Of a DNA stretch of 40,169 bases, positions 13,997 through 24,200 are shown one piece after another. The translations under genes and the position numbers were made by a program. Source of the DNA: a bacterium (GTDB lineage Bacteria; Patescibacteriota; Saccharimonadia; CAILAD01; GCA-016700035); assembly GCA_020854115.1 (NCBI GenBank), contig JADZGC010000013.1, positions 1 to 40,169 on the forward strand, read 5' to 3'. The first letter of the stretch is position 1, and each line of letters opens with the position of its first letter. Under the pieces are notes generated by a model. It was not told where the DNA came from. It saw only the letters and a list, made by a program, of their open reading frames with translations, and searched no databases.

Positions 13997-14839
13997 TTAT
14001 GCTCCTTTAATGATTACACCCAATAGACTAAAGATAAGGGTACCACTTCCGACTATGAGGAGTGTGAGTACCGCGTAGGCGATAAGCTTTCGAGCTTGGG
14101 CAATTGCATTTGGATTACCTTGTGACGTCATGAAGCGTATGCCCGCTACAATAATGGTAATAATCGACAGGGCACCGCCAACGAACTGTAGATGCTGCAC
14201 CAAAGCAATCATGAGAGCTGGGATCGTGTCTTTATTAAACACGGTAACGTCCACGCCTAAGATTTTATTGTCGCCGGTAACTCCGGTGATTGTCAAAATA
14301 ATTCGTGCCGTCCAGAACGCCGCTATACTAGTAACTGCGCTGACTATACGCCTCTTGGATGACTTAATAGCTTCGGGTGATGCGCCAGAAACGCCCATAC
14401 CTACAACGCTTAGCATAATAATTACCGCAAAGAATACAGTAGACAAGTTGACGAGCCAATCTGCCCCCCTCTCAATGATAACCTCAATAATGTTTCGACC
14501 TGGATCAGCACCCTGACAGAGAAACTTAACGAAACTCCCGCCGTCTTGACTAATTATCCTATAGTTCGGATTGGTCGCCTCTCCACAAGTCGCACGCAGT
14601 GCTACAGGTGAAGGAGCTGGGGTGGCACCAGGCCAAGTACTCTGATTATTACAGTCTATTCCTGGCGCTACCGGACCAGCTCCGCCACCAGGGCACCCAG
14701 CGGGGGTATTTACTGCATGCGCTACGTGTTGATTTCCAGGAAATAAAACTAGCCCAAACACCAACAGAAAGCTTGCAACAATTAATAGCTTACGTATTGT
14801 CTGAATAATTCCTGGAATACCGGGAGAGCGCTTTTGCAT
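13997..14839 (-). CDS. Large pilin-like membrane protein with signal peptide and two helix-loop-helix units
   Basis: A 280-residue protein. A basic start and hydrophobic segment (residues 16-35) form a signal peptide ending near VAHA-VNT. A Cys- and Pro-rich region follows (CPGG, DCNN, TCGE, FLCQ; four cysteines, possibly two disulfides outside the cell). Two units resembling T4SS pilins come next (SGASPEAIKSSKRR and TSQGNPNAIAQARK loops between hydrophobic helices). It starts a minus-strand operon with the two-domain protein at 13470-13991. Its ATG lies 6 nt after a minus-strand TATAAT, so it is probably leaderless. It is divergent from the VirB6-like gene with only 39 nt between starts. Confidence 0.75.
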   Translation of the reverse strand: MQKRSPGIPGIIQTIRKLLIVASFLLVFGLVLFPGNQHVAHAVNTPAGCPGGGAGPVAPGIDCNNQSTWPGATPAPSPVALRATCGEATNPNYRIISQDGGSFVKFLCQGADPGRNIIEVIIERGADWLVNLSTVFFAVIIMLSVVGMGVSGASPEAIKSSKRRIVSAVTSIAAFWTARIILTITGVTGDNKILGVDVTVFNKDTIPALMIALVQHLQFVGGALSIITIIVAGIRFMTSQGNPNAIAQARKLIAYAVLTLLIVGSGTLIFSLLGVIIKGA

Positions 14840-14878
14840 ATCATCATTATAGCTAAGTTTGCTATAATTTGGAGGATA
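14840..14878. promoter_or_regulatory. Compact divergent promoter of the T4SS region
   Basis: In 39 nt there are two -10 boxes: TATAAT on the minus strand (14846-14851), 6 nt before the pilin ATG, and TGCTATAAT on the plus strand (TATAAT at 14863-14868), 10 nt before the VirB6-like ATG. GGAGG at 14871-14875 is so close to both the -10 and the ATG that the plus transcript is leaderless or nearly so. Confidence 0.65.
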
Positions 14879-17275
14879 ATGAAGAGCATAAGCAATATTA
14901 ACTCACCGTTCTCGAAAGCACTCATTGCTATATGGCTCATCGTGGTTGGATTTTTCGTATTTGTGCCCAATATTGCTAGAGCTGCCGACATTACTTCTTC
15001 GATTAGTGATGTTTCAAATAGATCAGATAATTCTTGCGAATGGATTGCCGACTCAAAGATAAGTTGTGAAGGCTATGACTTCTACTTCGTCGTGACATAT
15101 ACGGTGCAAGCTGATAAAGCGGTTTTCAGAAATATGGACGAAAACGGCAATCCTGGGAATGTCTACCTTACTGTAGCGAGGACTGGAACAGCTGCTAAGG
15201 GCATACTGACAACCAGCAATACTGGAGCAGAAACTCCAGATGATGTTTCGGTGGAACTTACAGCGAATGGGAAGATGTACGAACGCCGCATGTACGCACC
15301 CACCAATGACTTAAAGGATATTGACTGGTCAGATAGTTGGGGTGGAGCCAATTATGACAAAGCCACCGGTAAATATACTGAAAATGGAGACGCTTGGTTT
15401 CTGTGTGGACTCCTGTCTCGCGAAGGACATACATGTATAAGACAGACTACCGGGAATACTATGACTATCGATTCGGTACAGGGAGATAAGATAGAAGAAA
15501 TCTATCGCTCTATAAAAGACGGCATTGATTCAGCGGCAAATTGTAGTAGTAACTCACTCAGTTTTATCTTGTGCCCAATGCTTGATGGAATGAGAGAAGC
15601 TCTGGAGTTTCTTACTGGCAGTGGTAATGCGGGTGACAAAGGCTTTCTCGGTGACCTCTTGAATGTAAATCCATTAACCAACGGCCCGACAACACTAGAC
15701 CGAAACGGTGACACAATCGACAACTATACGTACAAAGTTTGGGCTAGCATACGAGATGTATCCTTAGGTCTTATCATTATATTTTTTGTAATTATTGTCT
15801 TTGGAAATGGTATAGGAATGGATGCCTATACCGTCAAGCGTAGTTTACCTAGACTGGCTTTTGGTGCGCTCTTCACATTTGCTTCGTTCTTCATCCTGCA
15901 AACCCTTATCGATATTAGCAATGTGTTTGGCAATGCTGTCCCGGACCTTATTCTTCGAGCCAGTGGGATTGGCGCAGGAGCCTTCGCGTTTAACTTCAAT
16001 CTTGGTGCAGGTGGCGGATTAGCAGCTATTGTACTCTTACTTATTCTCTATTTTCTCGCATTCATTGCGGTACTAATCGGGATTGCTGGACTTATCGCGC
16101 GACAGCTTATCATATATGCGCTTATATTAACGGCTCCTCTCGCATGCGTAATGTGGATCTTGCCAAATACCGAGAAGTTATTTAAGAAATGGTGGTCAAA
16201 CCTGATCAAAGTCCTGATGATGTACCCGATTGTGACTGGCATGCTGGCCATATCGGTTCTTTTCCAAAAGATTGTAGGTAATGACGACGGCGCCCCGTTT
16301 GCAGTTAGGCTTGTCGGCATGGCTGCTCCACTTATTGCGCTCATGGCAATCCCGAAGACATTTAAGATGGGTGGCGAGCTATTCGCGGCTGGCGCTGGAT
16401 TCCTTGCAGGAAGAGCAAGTGCAGGAATTGATTTTGCTAAAGGAGGAGTTAAGAAGGGTGCGAAAAGTGCGGCTAGTAGCCTGCCAAAAAGAATGGTATC
16501 AAGTGACAGGGGGCAAAAAATCGCAATGGGTCTTGGAGCTACACCCATTATTAGATCGTTCGGTGGCAAAACAGCTGCAAGAAAAGCGGCGCAATTAAAG
16601 TCTGGCCGGCTAAATGAGGCAGAGTCACTTGTGAAGGACATGTCGTCAGATCAGCTAATGTCAATCGCAAATAGAGGTAACTTCCAGGAGCGCACGGCCG
16701 CTATAGGTCAATTAGCAAAGATGGGTGACAGAAAAGCCCTAGCTAAATTAAGTCAATCAGGCGGTGCTACAGGCATGGCATATAATGCGGCCAGTGGGCG
16801 TTATGCTGGAGATTTTGGAAAAAATGTAGATCTGCGACGAATCGGTGGTTCATACACAGACATGTCAAGTTTGTCAGACGACGCACTATCTCAGCTCTCA
16901 GCGGATGCGTTTGGCTCGAATGTTATGTCAGGTCGAATAACTACGGGACAAATGACACGACTCGCAAACAATACTAGGGCCCAAAACAATATGTCATCTG
17001 AGTCATTAGCAATGCTAAGAGCATACCAAGCCGGTACATCCGAACCACAGTCTCAAGGAAATGTTGAAGCTGTCATGCAATACCTTTCAAAAGAGAGTAC
17101 TGCACCAGACTATAAAGACATTACTGTTGGCGATAAAACGGTTAATCGTGCCGCCCCACAAATTGGCACTGGTACCACGGCATACCGTGCAGGAGTAAGA
17201 GTCAGGAGAACTGGTGAAGCAGTAAGGAATGCGCCCTCTAAGGCGGCCGACAAGGTACGTGATTTCCTTAACTAA
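14879..17275 (+). CDS. VirB6/TrbL-like T4SS inner-membrane channel protein
   Basis: A 798-residue protein. A signal peptide or TM (residues 13-33) is followed by an extracellular domain with several cysteines (about 35-285). A block of about six membrane segments (290-510) contains LGLIIIFFVIIVFGNGIG, RQLIIYALILTAPLACVMWILPNTEKLFKKWW and a glycine-rich helix, the pattern of TrbL/VirB6 conjugation proteins. The last 290 residues are basic, Gly/Ala/Ser-rich and probably cytoplasmic. It would form the inner-membrane conduit through which substrates are moved by VirB4. It is first in the plus-strand T4SS operon. PrgI follows after 17 nt. Confidence 0.85.
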   Translation: MKSISNINSPFSKALIAIWLIVVGFFVFVPNIARAADITSSISDVSNRSDNSCEWIADSKISCEGYDFYFVVTYTVQADKAVFRNMDENGNPGNVYLTVARTGTAAKGILTTSNTGAETPDDVSVELTANGKMYERRMYAPTNDLKDIDWSDSWGGANYDKATGKYTENGDAWFLCGLLSREGHTCIRQTTGNTMTIDSVQGDKIEEIYRSIKDGIDSAANCSSNSLSFILCPMLDGMREALEFLTGSGNAGDKGFLGDLLNVNPLTNGPTTLDRNGDTIDNYTYKVWASIRDVSLGLIIIFFVIIVFGNGIGMDAYTVKRSLPRLAFGALFTFASFFILQTLIDISNVFGNAVPDLILRASGIGAGAFAFNFNLGAGGGLAAIVLLLILYFLAFIAVLIGIAGLIARQLIIYALILTAPLACVMWILPNTEKLFKKWWSNLIKVLMMYPIVTGMLAISVLFQKIVGNDDGAPFAVRLVGMAAPLIALMAIPKTFKMGGELFAAGAGFLAGRASAGIDFAKGGVKKGAKSAASSLPKRMVSSDRGQKIAMGLGATPIIRSFGGKTAARKAAQLKSGRLNEAESLVKDMSSDQLMSIANRGNFQERTAAIGQLAKMGDRKALAKLSQSGGATGMAYNAASGRYAGDFGKNVDLRRIGGSYTDMSSLSDDALSQLSADAFGSNVMSGRITTGQMTRLANNTRAQNNMSSESLAMLRAYQAGTSEPQSQGNVEAVMQYLSKESTAPDYKDITVGDKTVNRAAPQIGTGTTAYRAGVRVRRTGEAVRNAPSKAADKVRDFLN

Positions 17276-17292
17276 AATTAATACCATAATAT

Positions 17293-18120
17293 ATGGCACA
17301 ATATAAAGTCCCTCAAAACGTAGAGTCCGAAGACAAGCTACTTGGTCCTTTGACCATGAAGCAGTTTATCTATGCAGTCATTGGACTGGCATGGGGTGGG
17401 CTGTGGTATATGATTCTCCGCGCTGGTGGAGCCGCTGGGCTTGTGCTTGCGATCTTCGTCATCCTACCGGTATCCGGCTTCATGTTCCTCCTAGCTTTCG
17501 GGCGCCGCGAAGAACAAAGCTTCGAGAACTACCTCATCGCCCTCATCCGCTTCACTGTCGTCCCGCGCAAGCGTGTCTGGATGAAGGACACATCTGTGGA
17601 GCACGCCATCGTCGACGCGCCACCACCCCCGAAGGTACAGGAACTCACCGCCGCCGACTACGCGCAGGTCCAAAGCCGTCTGCGTCAGCTCGCGATGGTA
17701 GTGGACACACGTGGACACTTGAAGAACGAGGAAGTACAGGCACTCGATCCTACCAACCAAGCTGCTACATTCTCACAACGTGTCTTCACACCACCAAGTC
17801 TGCAGCAAGAAATAGCACCAAGCCAGCTACAAAAAGGGGATGACATCATCTCGCAAACAGAATCAGGTCAGAAGATTCAAGATGTCGGCCGAATGCTACA
17901 AAATGTTGAGCACGACGTACGCGACCAAGCTAGACAAGCCATGACTCAAGCAATCCAAGACCCATCTGCGGTACAAACACCGGCACAACCCTCCCAGCCA
18001 CAACTGAGTGATGATATACTTAAAAAGGTTATGGATACTACTGACCTATCAGTAGCCCAGGTTGCTCAGGCAGCCAACCGTGGCCAACTCCAGGCCGGAC
18101 AGCCCGTCAGTTTCCGCTAA
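17293..18120 (+). CDS. PrgI-family T4SS membrane protein (VirB3-like)
   Basis: A 275-residue protein. The N-terminal 95 residues match the PrgI family: YKVPQNVESEDKLLGPLTMKQFIYAVIG, two membrane helices (about 25-65), a FGRREEQSFENYLIALIRF segment and the VPRKRVW basic motif. PrgI takes the VirB3 position in Gram-positive-type conjugation systems and works with VirB4. The remaining 180 residues are Q/P-rich, low complexity and cytoplasmic. A terminator-like hairpin follows, so VirB6-PrgI and TraC-VirB4 may form two units. Confidence 0.9.
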   Translation: MAQYKVPQNVESEDKLLGPLTMKQFIYAVIGLAWGGLWYMILRAGGAAGLVLAIFVILPVSGFMFLLAFGRREEQSFENYLIALIRFTVVPRKRVWMKDTSVEHAIVDAPPPPKVQELTAADYAQVQSRLRQLAMVVDTRGHLKNEEVQALDPTNQAATFSQRVFTPPSLQQEIAPSQLQKGDDIISQTESGQKIQDVGRMLQNVEHDVRDQARQAMTQAIQDPSAVQTPAQPSQPQLSDDILKKVMDTTDLSVAQVAQAANRGQLQAGQPVSFR

Positions 18121-18182
18121 GACAGCAGCCGCCCTCCAAAAGACAAATCTTCAGAACAAAAACGTACACATAGAACCAAGAT

Positions 18183-18217
18183 AGAAACAACCACACTGTA
18201 TCGGGCTGTTTCTTTTT
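18183..18217 (+). terminator. Terminator after the PrgI gene
   Basis: AGAAACA (18183-18189) pairs with TGTTTCT (18207-18213), followed by TTTTGTT. Confidence 0.65.
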
Positions 18218-18323
18218 GTTATGATGATATATTCGTCACTTATAGTACCGAGCATATGAGGTGCTCGTAAGTCCGATAGGTAGTCAAACGACCTAAAAGT
18301 AGAAAGAGGGTAGAGAATCAAAG
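18216..18323 (+). promoter_or_regulatory. Promoter and structured leader of the TraC/VirB4 operon
   Basis: A possible promoter is TTGTTA (18216-18221) with TATAGT (18241-18246). The leader holds the hairpins CGAGCA/TGCTCG (18249-18267) and TAGGT/ACCTA (18277-18295) ahead of the ATG at 18324. AGAAAGAGGGTAGAG supplies a weak ribosome site. Confidence 0.4.
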
Positions 18324-19178
18324 ATGGCTGACTCCGTCCAGCAAGCGCCCATTTCAGCACAAGAAGCTGAATACCAGAAATCAATTACGCCACCAAAACA
18401 GGTGCAGGATCAGCGTATGAGTACGCAGAACCACCTGATGTTTACTGAGATCAAAGACGGTATCGTTGTGATGCGTGACGGTTCGCTGCGCATGATCGTA
18501 CTCGCTAGCGCGCTCAACTTCGACCTCAAGAGCCCGCAGGAACAAGACGCGATTGAGTTTGCCTACCAAGGCTTCTTAAATGGACTTCACTTCCCAATTC
18601 AGATCGTGATTCGAAGCCGTAAGCTCGAGCTTGATGGCTATCTCGACAAGCTCGAAGTCCTGCAGGCCAATGAAAATAATCCTCTCATCTCTGGTCTGAT
18701 GGAGGACTATATTTACAATATTCAGGGCCTACTCGAGCAGGTCAATATCATGAATAAGGAATTCTACATCGTCGTGCCATACTTCATCGAGGCCGGGAAG
18801 AAGGTGAAAGACAACGCTGGTGTGAAGTTTGCCTCTCTCTTCCAAAGCAACACTGATCAAGTCCAGACCACTGAGATCTTCGAACAACGTAAGCGTGACC
18901 TTATCCAGCGCACCAACCTCGTCGCACAAGGTCTCGGTCAGATGGGAATTCGTGCAGCAGTCTTAAGCACGCAAGAAGTTATCGAGCTCTTCTACACCAG
19001 CTACAACCAAGAAGAAGCTATGACACAAAATCTCACCGATATCGATCAGATGACCACCCCAATCGTCGAACGCGGCAACCCAATGCCTCAACCTTCAGTG
19101 GCTCAAACGCAACCTGGACAAACTCCCGGGCAACCACCCATGCCACCCCAAAACCCACTCATGGGAGGAGGGCAGTAG
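18324..19178 (+). CDS. TraC/VirB4 N-terminal-domain-like T4SS protein
   Basis: A 284-residue protein corresponding to the N-terminal domain of TraC/VirB4 ATPases, encoded separately. It has MFTEIKDGIVVMRDGSLRMIVLASALNFDLKSPQEQDAI, then FAYQGFLNGLHFPIQIVIRSRKLELDGYLDKLE, the start pattern of TraC-like proteins, and ends in a P/Q-rich tail. No Walker motif is present. The next gene, VirB4, starts at a GTG that overlaps its stop, so both are made together and probably assemble. It likely anchors the ATPase to the membrane channel (inference). Confidence 0.8.
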   Translation: MADSVQQAPISAQEAEYQKSITPPKQVQDQRMSTQNHLMFTEIKDGIVVMRDGSLRMIVLASALNFDLKSPQEQDAIEFAYQGFLNGLHFPIQIVIRSRKLELDGYLDKLEVLQANENNPLISGLMEDYIYNIQGLLEQVNIMNKEFYIVVPYFIEAGKKVKDNAGVKFASLFQSNTDQVQTTEIFEQRKRDLIQRTNLVAQGLGQMGIRAAVLSTQEVIELFYTSYNQEEAMTQNLTDIDQMTTPIVERGNPMPQPSVAQTQPGQTPGQPPMPPQNPLMGGGQ

Positions 19179-21199
19179 TGGCGAAGAAGCAACAGATAGA
19201 CCCGCAGGCGCTTGAGCAGCAAGAGGCGGATCGCGTATATCGTGAGGGCGTCCTTAGTCTCCGCGACATTATTGCACCAAGCTCATTTACGATCGAAAAC
19301 AACTACCTCATCATTGGCACGCGCTATGTACGAACGCTCTTCGTATACGGCTATCCACGCACGCTCTTTACTGGATGGCTTAGTCCTATTATTAATCTCG
19401 ATGAAGTCATCGATATATCAATCAATATTATGCCGGTCGAGAGCCGCGTGATCCTCGAAAACCTCAAGAAAAAAGTAGGGCAGCTTGAAGCAAGCTACCA
19501 GATCAATGCCGAGAAGGGGAAGGTCCGTGATCCTGGACTTGAAGCCGCGCTGTCTGACGCTGAAGAGCTACGCGATCAGCTGCAAGTGGGGGAGGAGCGA
19601 TTCTTCCGTTTTGGGCTGTATTTCACTATCTACGGTAAAGACCTCGAGGAACTTGATCTCGTACAACGCAAGATCGAATCCATCCTTGGTACCAGCCTCA
19701 TCTACACCAAGCCCGCCAGTGTACAGATGGAGCAAGGCTTCAACTCTACGCTTCCGATCGGCACTGATCAGCTTGGCATCTATCGCAACATGAATACCGG
19801 CTCACTCTCGACCAGCTTCCCATTCACAACCGCTGAGCTGTCGCGCAATGAAGGAATTCTCTACGGGTTGAACCGTCACAATAACGGGCTCGTACTCTTC
19901 GATCGGTTTAGCCTTGAGAATGCAAACATGGTTGTCTTCGCGAAGTCTGGAGCGGGGAAGTCCTTTACGGTGAAGCTCGAGTGCCTGCGATCCCTCATGA
20001 TGGGTACTGAAATAATTATCGTCGACCCAGAAAACGAGTATAAGACCCTCTGTGATGCTGTCGGTGGTAGCTTCGTCAAGCTATCACTCACTAGTAATAC
20101 CCATATCAACCCCTTTGATCTCCCGAAGATCGTCGATCCCGAAGAAGCCGACAATGCTCTGCGTGCCAATATCATCATGCTCGAAGCTCTCATTCGTGTG
20201 ATGTTTAACGGACAGCTCAGTGACGCCGAGATGGGGGATCTCGATACCGCTATCATTCAAACGTATGCCAACAAGGGCATAACCAACGACCCGCTCACGC
20301 ACAACGTCGAGCCGCCAGTTATGAATGATCTCTACAATACACTCGTGCAGATGGGGAATTATGGCTCAGGTACAGGGCCACAGATCGCTGCTCGCTTACG
20401 TCGCTTCACCGAAGGTTCTTTCTCGGGTATTTTCTCCCAGCAATCAAACGTTAATCTTGATAACCGTATGGTGGTCTTCAATATCCGTGACCTCGAAGAT
20501 GAGCTCAGGCCAGTCGGCATGTTCATCGCCCTCAACTACATCTGGAATCGTATCAAGACCGATCGCAAGAAACGCATCCTCGCCGTAGACGAGGCCTGGC
20601 AGCTCATGCAATATCCTGACTCAGCGCAATTCCTCTTCTCGATCGCTAAACGCTGCCGTAAGTACTACACCGGCCTGACAACAATCACGCAGGATGTAGA
20701 AGACTTCTTGCAAAACCGACTAGGCCGCGCGGTGGTAAACAACAGCTCGCTCCAACTTCTGCTCAAACAAAACCCTGCAGCTGTCGACATCATTTCGCAG
20801 ACTTTCAAACTCACAAGTGAGGAGTCGGCTCGCTTAAGCCAATTCCCAGTAGGTGAGGGGTTGTTCTTCGCAGGCTTAAATCATGTCATTATTCGAATTC
20901 TCGCAAGCCCCATGGAAGAGCAGCTCATCACCACTAATCCGCACGATATCCTCGAGAAACGCATGAAAGAGCAGAATGATGGGGTGGCAGCCGAGGGAGC
21001 GCAGGTCATTAATAACTACGGCGAGCAGAGCAACCAAGGAGGTGGTCAGACACCCGCAACACCACAGATTGACCCAAATCCACCTCAAGAGCAAGTATCA
21101 GTCCCAGCTGAGGCCCCAGATCTAGTTCCCGCACAAGCTACCGAGATGCAGCCAGACCAAGAATACGCAGCCCCATTATTTGGAGAGGATGAGGAATAG
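19178..21199 (+). CDS. virB4: VirB4-type conjugation ATPase
   Basis: A 673-residue VirB4/TraC-family ATPase. An N-terminal domain (1-220) is followed by the motor: Walker A FAKSGAGKSFTVK (about 253), EIIIVDPENEYKTL, Walker B RILAVDEAWQLM (about 470) and the TTITQDVEDFL sensor region. VirB4 powers substrate transfer and pilus assembly in type IV secretion. The final 70 residues are Q/P-rich. It starts with GTG overlapping the preceding TAG, with GGAGGAGGG just upstream. No VirD4 coupling protein is visible in this window. Confidence 0.95.
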   Translation: MAKKQQIDPQALEQQEADRVYREGVLSLRDIIAPSSFTIENNYLIIGTRYVRTLFVYGYPRTLFTGWLSPIINLDEVIDISINIMPVESRVILENLKKKVGQLEASYQINAEKGKVRDPGLEAALSDAEELRDQLQVGEERFFRFGLYFTIYGKDLEELDLVQRKIESILGTSLIYTKPASVQMEQGFNSTLPIGTDQLGIYRNMNTGSLSTSFPFTTAELSRNEGILYGLNRHNNGLVLFDRFSLENANMVVFAKSGAGKSFTVKLECLRSLMMGTEIIIVDPENEYKTLCDAVGGSFVKLSLTSNTHINPFDLPKIVDPEEADNALRANIIMLEALIRVMFNGQLSDAEMGDLDTAIIQTYANKGITNDPLTHNVEPPVMNDLYNTLVQMGNYGSGTGPQIAARLRRFTEGSFSGIFSQQSNVNLDNRMVVFNIRDLEDELRPVGMFIALNYIWNRIKTDRKKRILAVDEAWQLMQYPDSAQFLFSIAKRCRKYYTGLTTITQDVEDFLQNRLGRAVVNNSSLQLLLKQNPAAVDIISQTFKLTSEESARLSQFPVGEGLFFAGLNHVIIRILASPMEEQLITTNPHDILEKRMKEQNDGVAAEGAQVINNYGEQSNQGGGQTPATPQIDPNPPQEQVSVPAEAPDLVPAQATEMQPDQEYAAPLFGEDEE

Positions 21200-21201
21200 A
21201 T

Positions 21202-24200
21202 ATGATCCCCTGGCTACACACTAGCAATCCTTCTAGGGCTCGCCGGCACAACCTAAGATCTCCTTCTTTTGGCCACGAGCGATCTACTGGTGGTAGCCTA
21301 TCAGACAAAGTCAAGAATGATAGCACAACATCACTCAACCCCACAAGTACCGGAAATACCAATCCTAATGGTTCGGGTCTGCCATCTGTAAACGAGGGTC
21401 GAGGCAAGGGAGCCGTAAGTAAGGGTGTCGACAAGGGCCTAGAACAAATAAAGAATAAGTCAAAGGGCACTCCTGTAGGAGAGGCTGCGAATCTCGCAAG
21501 TAAGGTAAAAAATACTAGTCAAACCGCAAAAAGAGAAGGAGCAGTTGCGGCAGGAGCTGATGTAGCTGCTGCCGCTGCTCGAACAGGGTTAGCCGCAACC
21601 GGCGTTGGTAAAGCCGCCAATGTCGCAATGAATGCCGCAAAAAAGCTTGGTCAGACGGTAGGTATCAATATAAAGGATAGGTACTTCTTGTATGTAGTAA
21701 TCTTCATGAGTACCTGGCAGTTTATTCTTGTTTTTTTTGTTATTATGGTCGCCGCGTCTCTATTTGGATCACCATCCAAGCTCCTAAAAACAGGCTGGTC
21801 GATTGCTAAACATTACGTAGGCCTTTCGGTGTCGACCCAGATAGACCAGGGAGTTGCTGGCAAAATGGCTTACGAAATCCCTGTTGGTAAGGATGGTCGA
21901 GCATTGGCGGCAGCCACAAACTACAATCCTGCCAGCATGCCAAAAGAGGGGACTCTAGAATACCGACTCGCAAAGATAGATTGGGAAAAAGCAAAATTCC
22001 AGTCAGTTAAACCTGATTCAAATTGCGAGATCAAAACATCCAAAGTCGTGGGGCCAGATGGTCAAGAACGAAGCGTTATTGATTCTGTAACTATTAAGGG
22101 CCAAGTCTTAAACCTAGAAGGTATTGCTAGATCAAATTGTATCGACAAAACCTATCCGATATTTAATACCATTATGCGCTCAGAATATATTCGAGAGAAC
22201 CTCAATAAAAAGCTAGGGATTAGGTATGCCTATGCTGCCCCCAGGGATAGTACTGAGATACGTGGCAAATCAGATGCACAAATCAAAGAAACGCTACGCA
22301 AGAAAACATTGAGTAGAGTATGGCAGAGTAGCGGTAAGGGTGTTGAAGGTGTAGCACCAACCACAGACGACGATACGCCCCGAAATACAAACTCAAATGT
22401 AGATAAATATATCTACCCAACAGACACTATACTTCCTTTTAGTGTTGCAAATTGCGCAAACAATTACGAGTTTCCAGAAAAGCCATCTTGGGACAACGCT
22501 ATCGCAAAAGCCCGTCACGATCTTATTTGTGGGGTACCGCCGGATCAGATTATATTTTATGCGCACATACCTCGTGAGAGTGATGCCGAGAGCACAGATC
22601 CAGCGAAAAAAGCCCGGGCACAAGCGGCCGTACTAAATACCGTATGTCAGATTTATAATCGCTATACAACAGAATTAACCGACACGGCATCAAAGAACTA
22701 TAAACAGGCTGTCAAAGATCGTATTAAGTCCGAAGCAAATGCTGCATTCTCAATTATTACTTACGATGATACAGCGAAAACATATTTTCCAAACATTAAG
22801 GAGTGGGGCACTGACTCTTATAAGGTGTTGGGTCTAGGGAAATCACAGCAATACAACTACGCGGTAAATGGTCGTCTTGCAGGCGAAACGATTTCCCCAG
22901 ATGCACTATCTAAGATATTTGGCGGTCCAAATATTCGTGGTGAAGGAATATATGCCGACACTCAAAGCAGCCGTATGATAGCAACATTTAGGAGAGTTGC
23001 AGCTGAAAACTGTACAGGGTCTGATAGTATTAACTTCACAGATCTGGCAAACGGAGTGATAGACAGGAGCTATCTAAATATATTTTACTTAACAATATAC
23101 AAAGTGCTATTTCGTGGAAGTGTAGCAAATCTAGACAGCTACAAAAGAGCAAAAGACGGAACCATAATAAATACAATTGCTGCCATGAACAAAGTAACTA
23201 TAGAGGATGTTATGAAGCGCCTCATACTTACCGCGAGTAATAACGGCACTTCTGGCGTCGAAGAAGGACCAGCAAATTTCAACAGACAGTCTATTGGCGC
23301 CCTAGCGTACAAAAACAGTCTCATTATTTCTATGGGCGGACAATTCTTCAATCAAAACGAAGCCATAGCCGCTGAAAATATATCGAACTCCATCATCGCG
23401 TATGAAGATCAATACCAGGGTCTTCTTGGGCGGATCTTCAACAGGAATAATCCTCGCTCCATCTACAGTAGGCTGCAAGTTGCCTTTACAGATTATCCAA
23501 AGAATATTCCATCAAATGTGGCTAGTCTTTTTGGAAATCTCTTCAACCCTGCACGCAATATGATTAGTGGTCGAGATTCGCTCGCATACACTCTCACCGG
23601 CAAGAGTAATGTTGCCCAAGCAGCATCAAGTCATGAGATAAATAATCTCCATATCGATCCTGCAGGCTTCCCGCCAGGATTTTACGAGGTACCAATTATC
23701 GAAAATGCACGAGCAATCGAAAAAATCATAGAACAAAATCCTACAGCATCAAGCACAATGTACCAATGGGAGCTTTGTATGCGTGAATTTATACCTGATC
23801 GTTTCCATCTCAACAATCCAGACCCAGATAATGAGCAGCAAAAGAGCTTATATAATAATTTCTGTAAAGAACTTTATGACACACAATCTCCTGGATCTAA
23901 TGGTGCCCCCAAGAAACTGTCCAATACTTCTGTGATCCAGCGTTTCACAAATAACCCCGGCAGTATAAATCTCGCCAAGAACAGTCAGGATAGGAGAGAC
24001 CTCTCGTTCATGTTCCGTGTATATCACTTCAACATCCTACAAACTGATGCACTACTCTACCTGTCAAATCCAGCGCAAGAGGACCCCACATTTAACGCTA
24101 ATAGTAGCGGTCCCGCAGAATCTGGAGAAGACGATACACCTGTCACAACAACAACCCCGACTGGCGACAGAAATGCGCCGTGTCCACCAGGCACCGCTGA

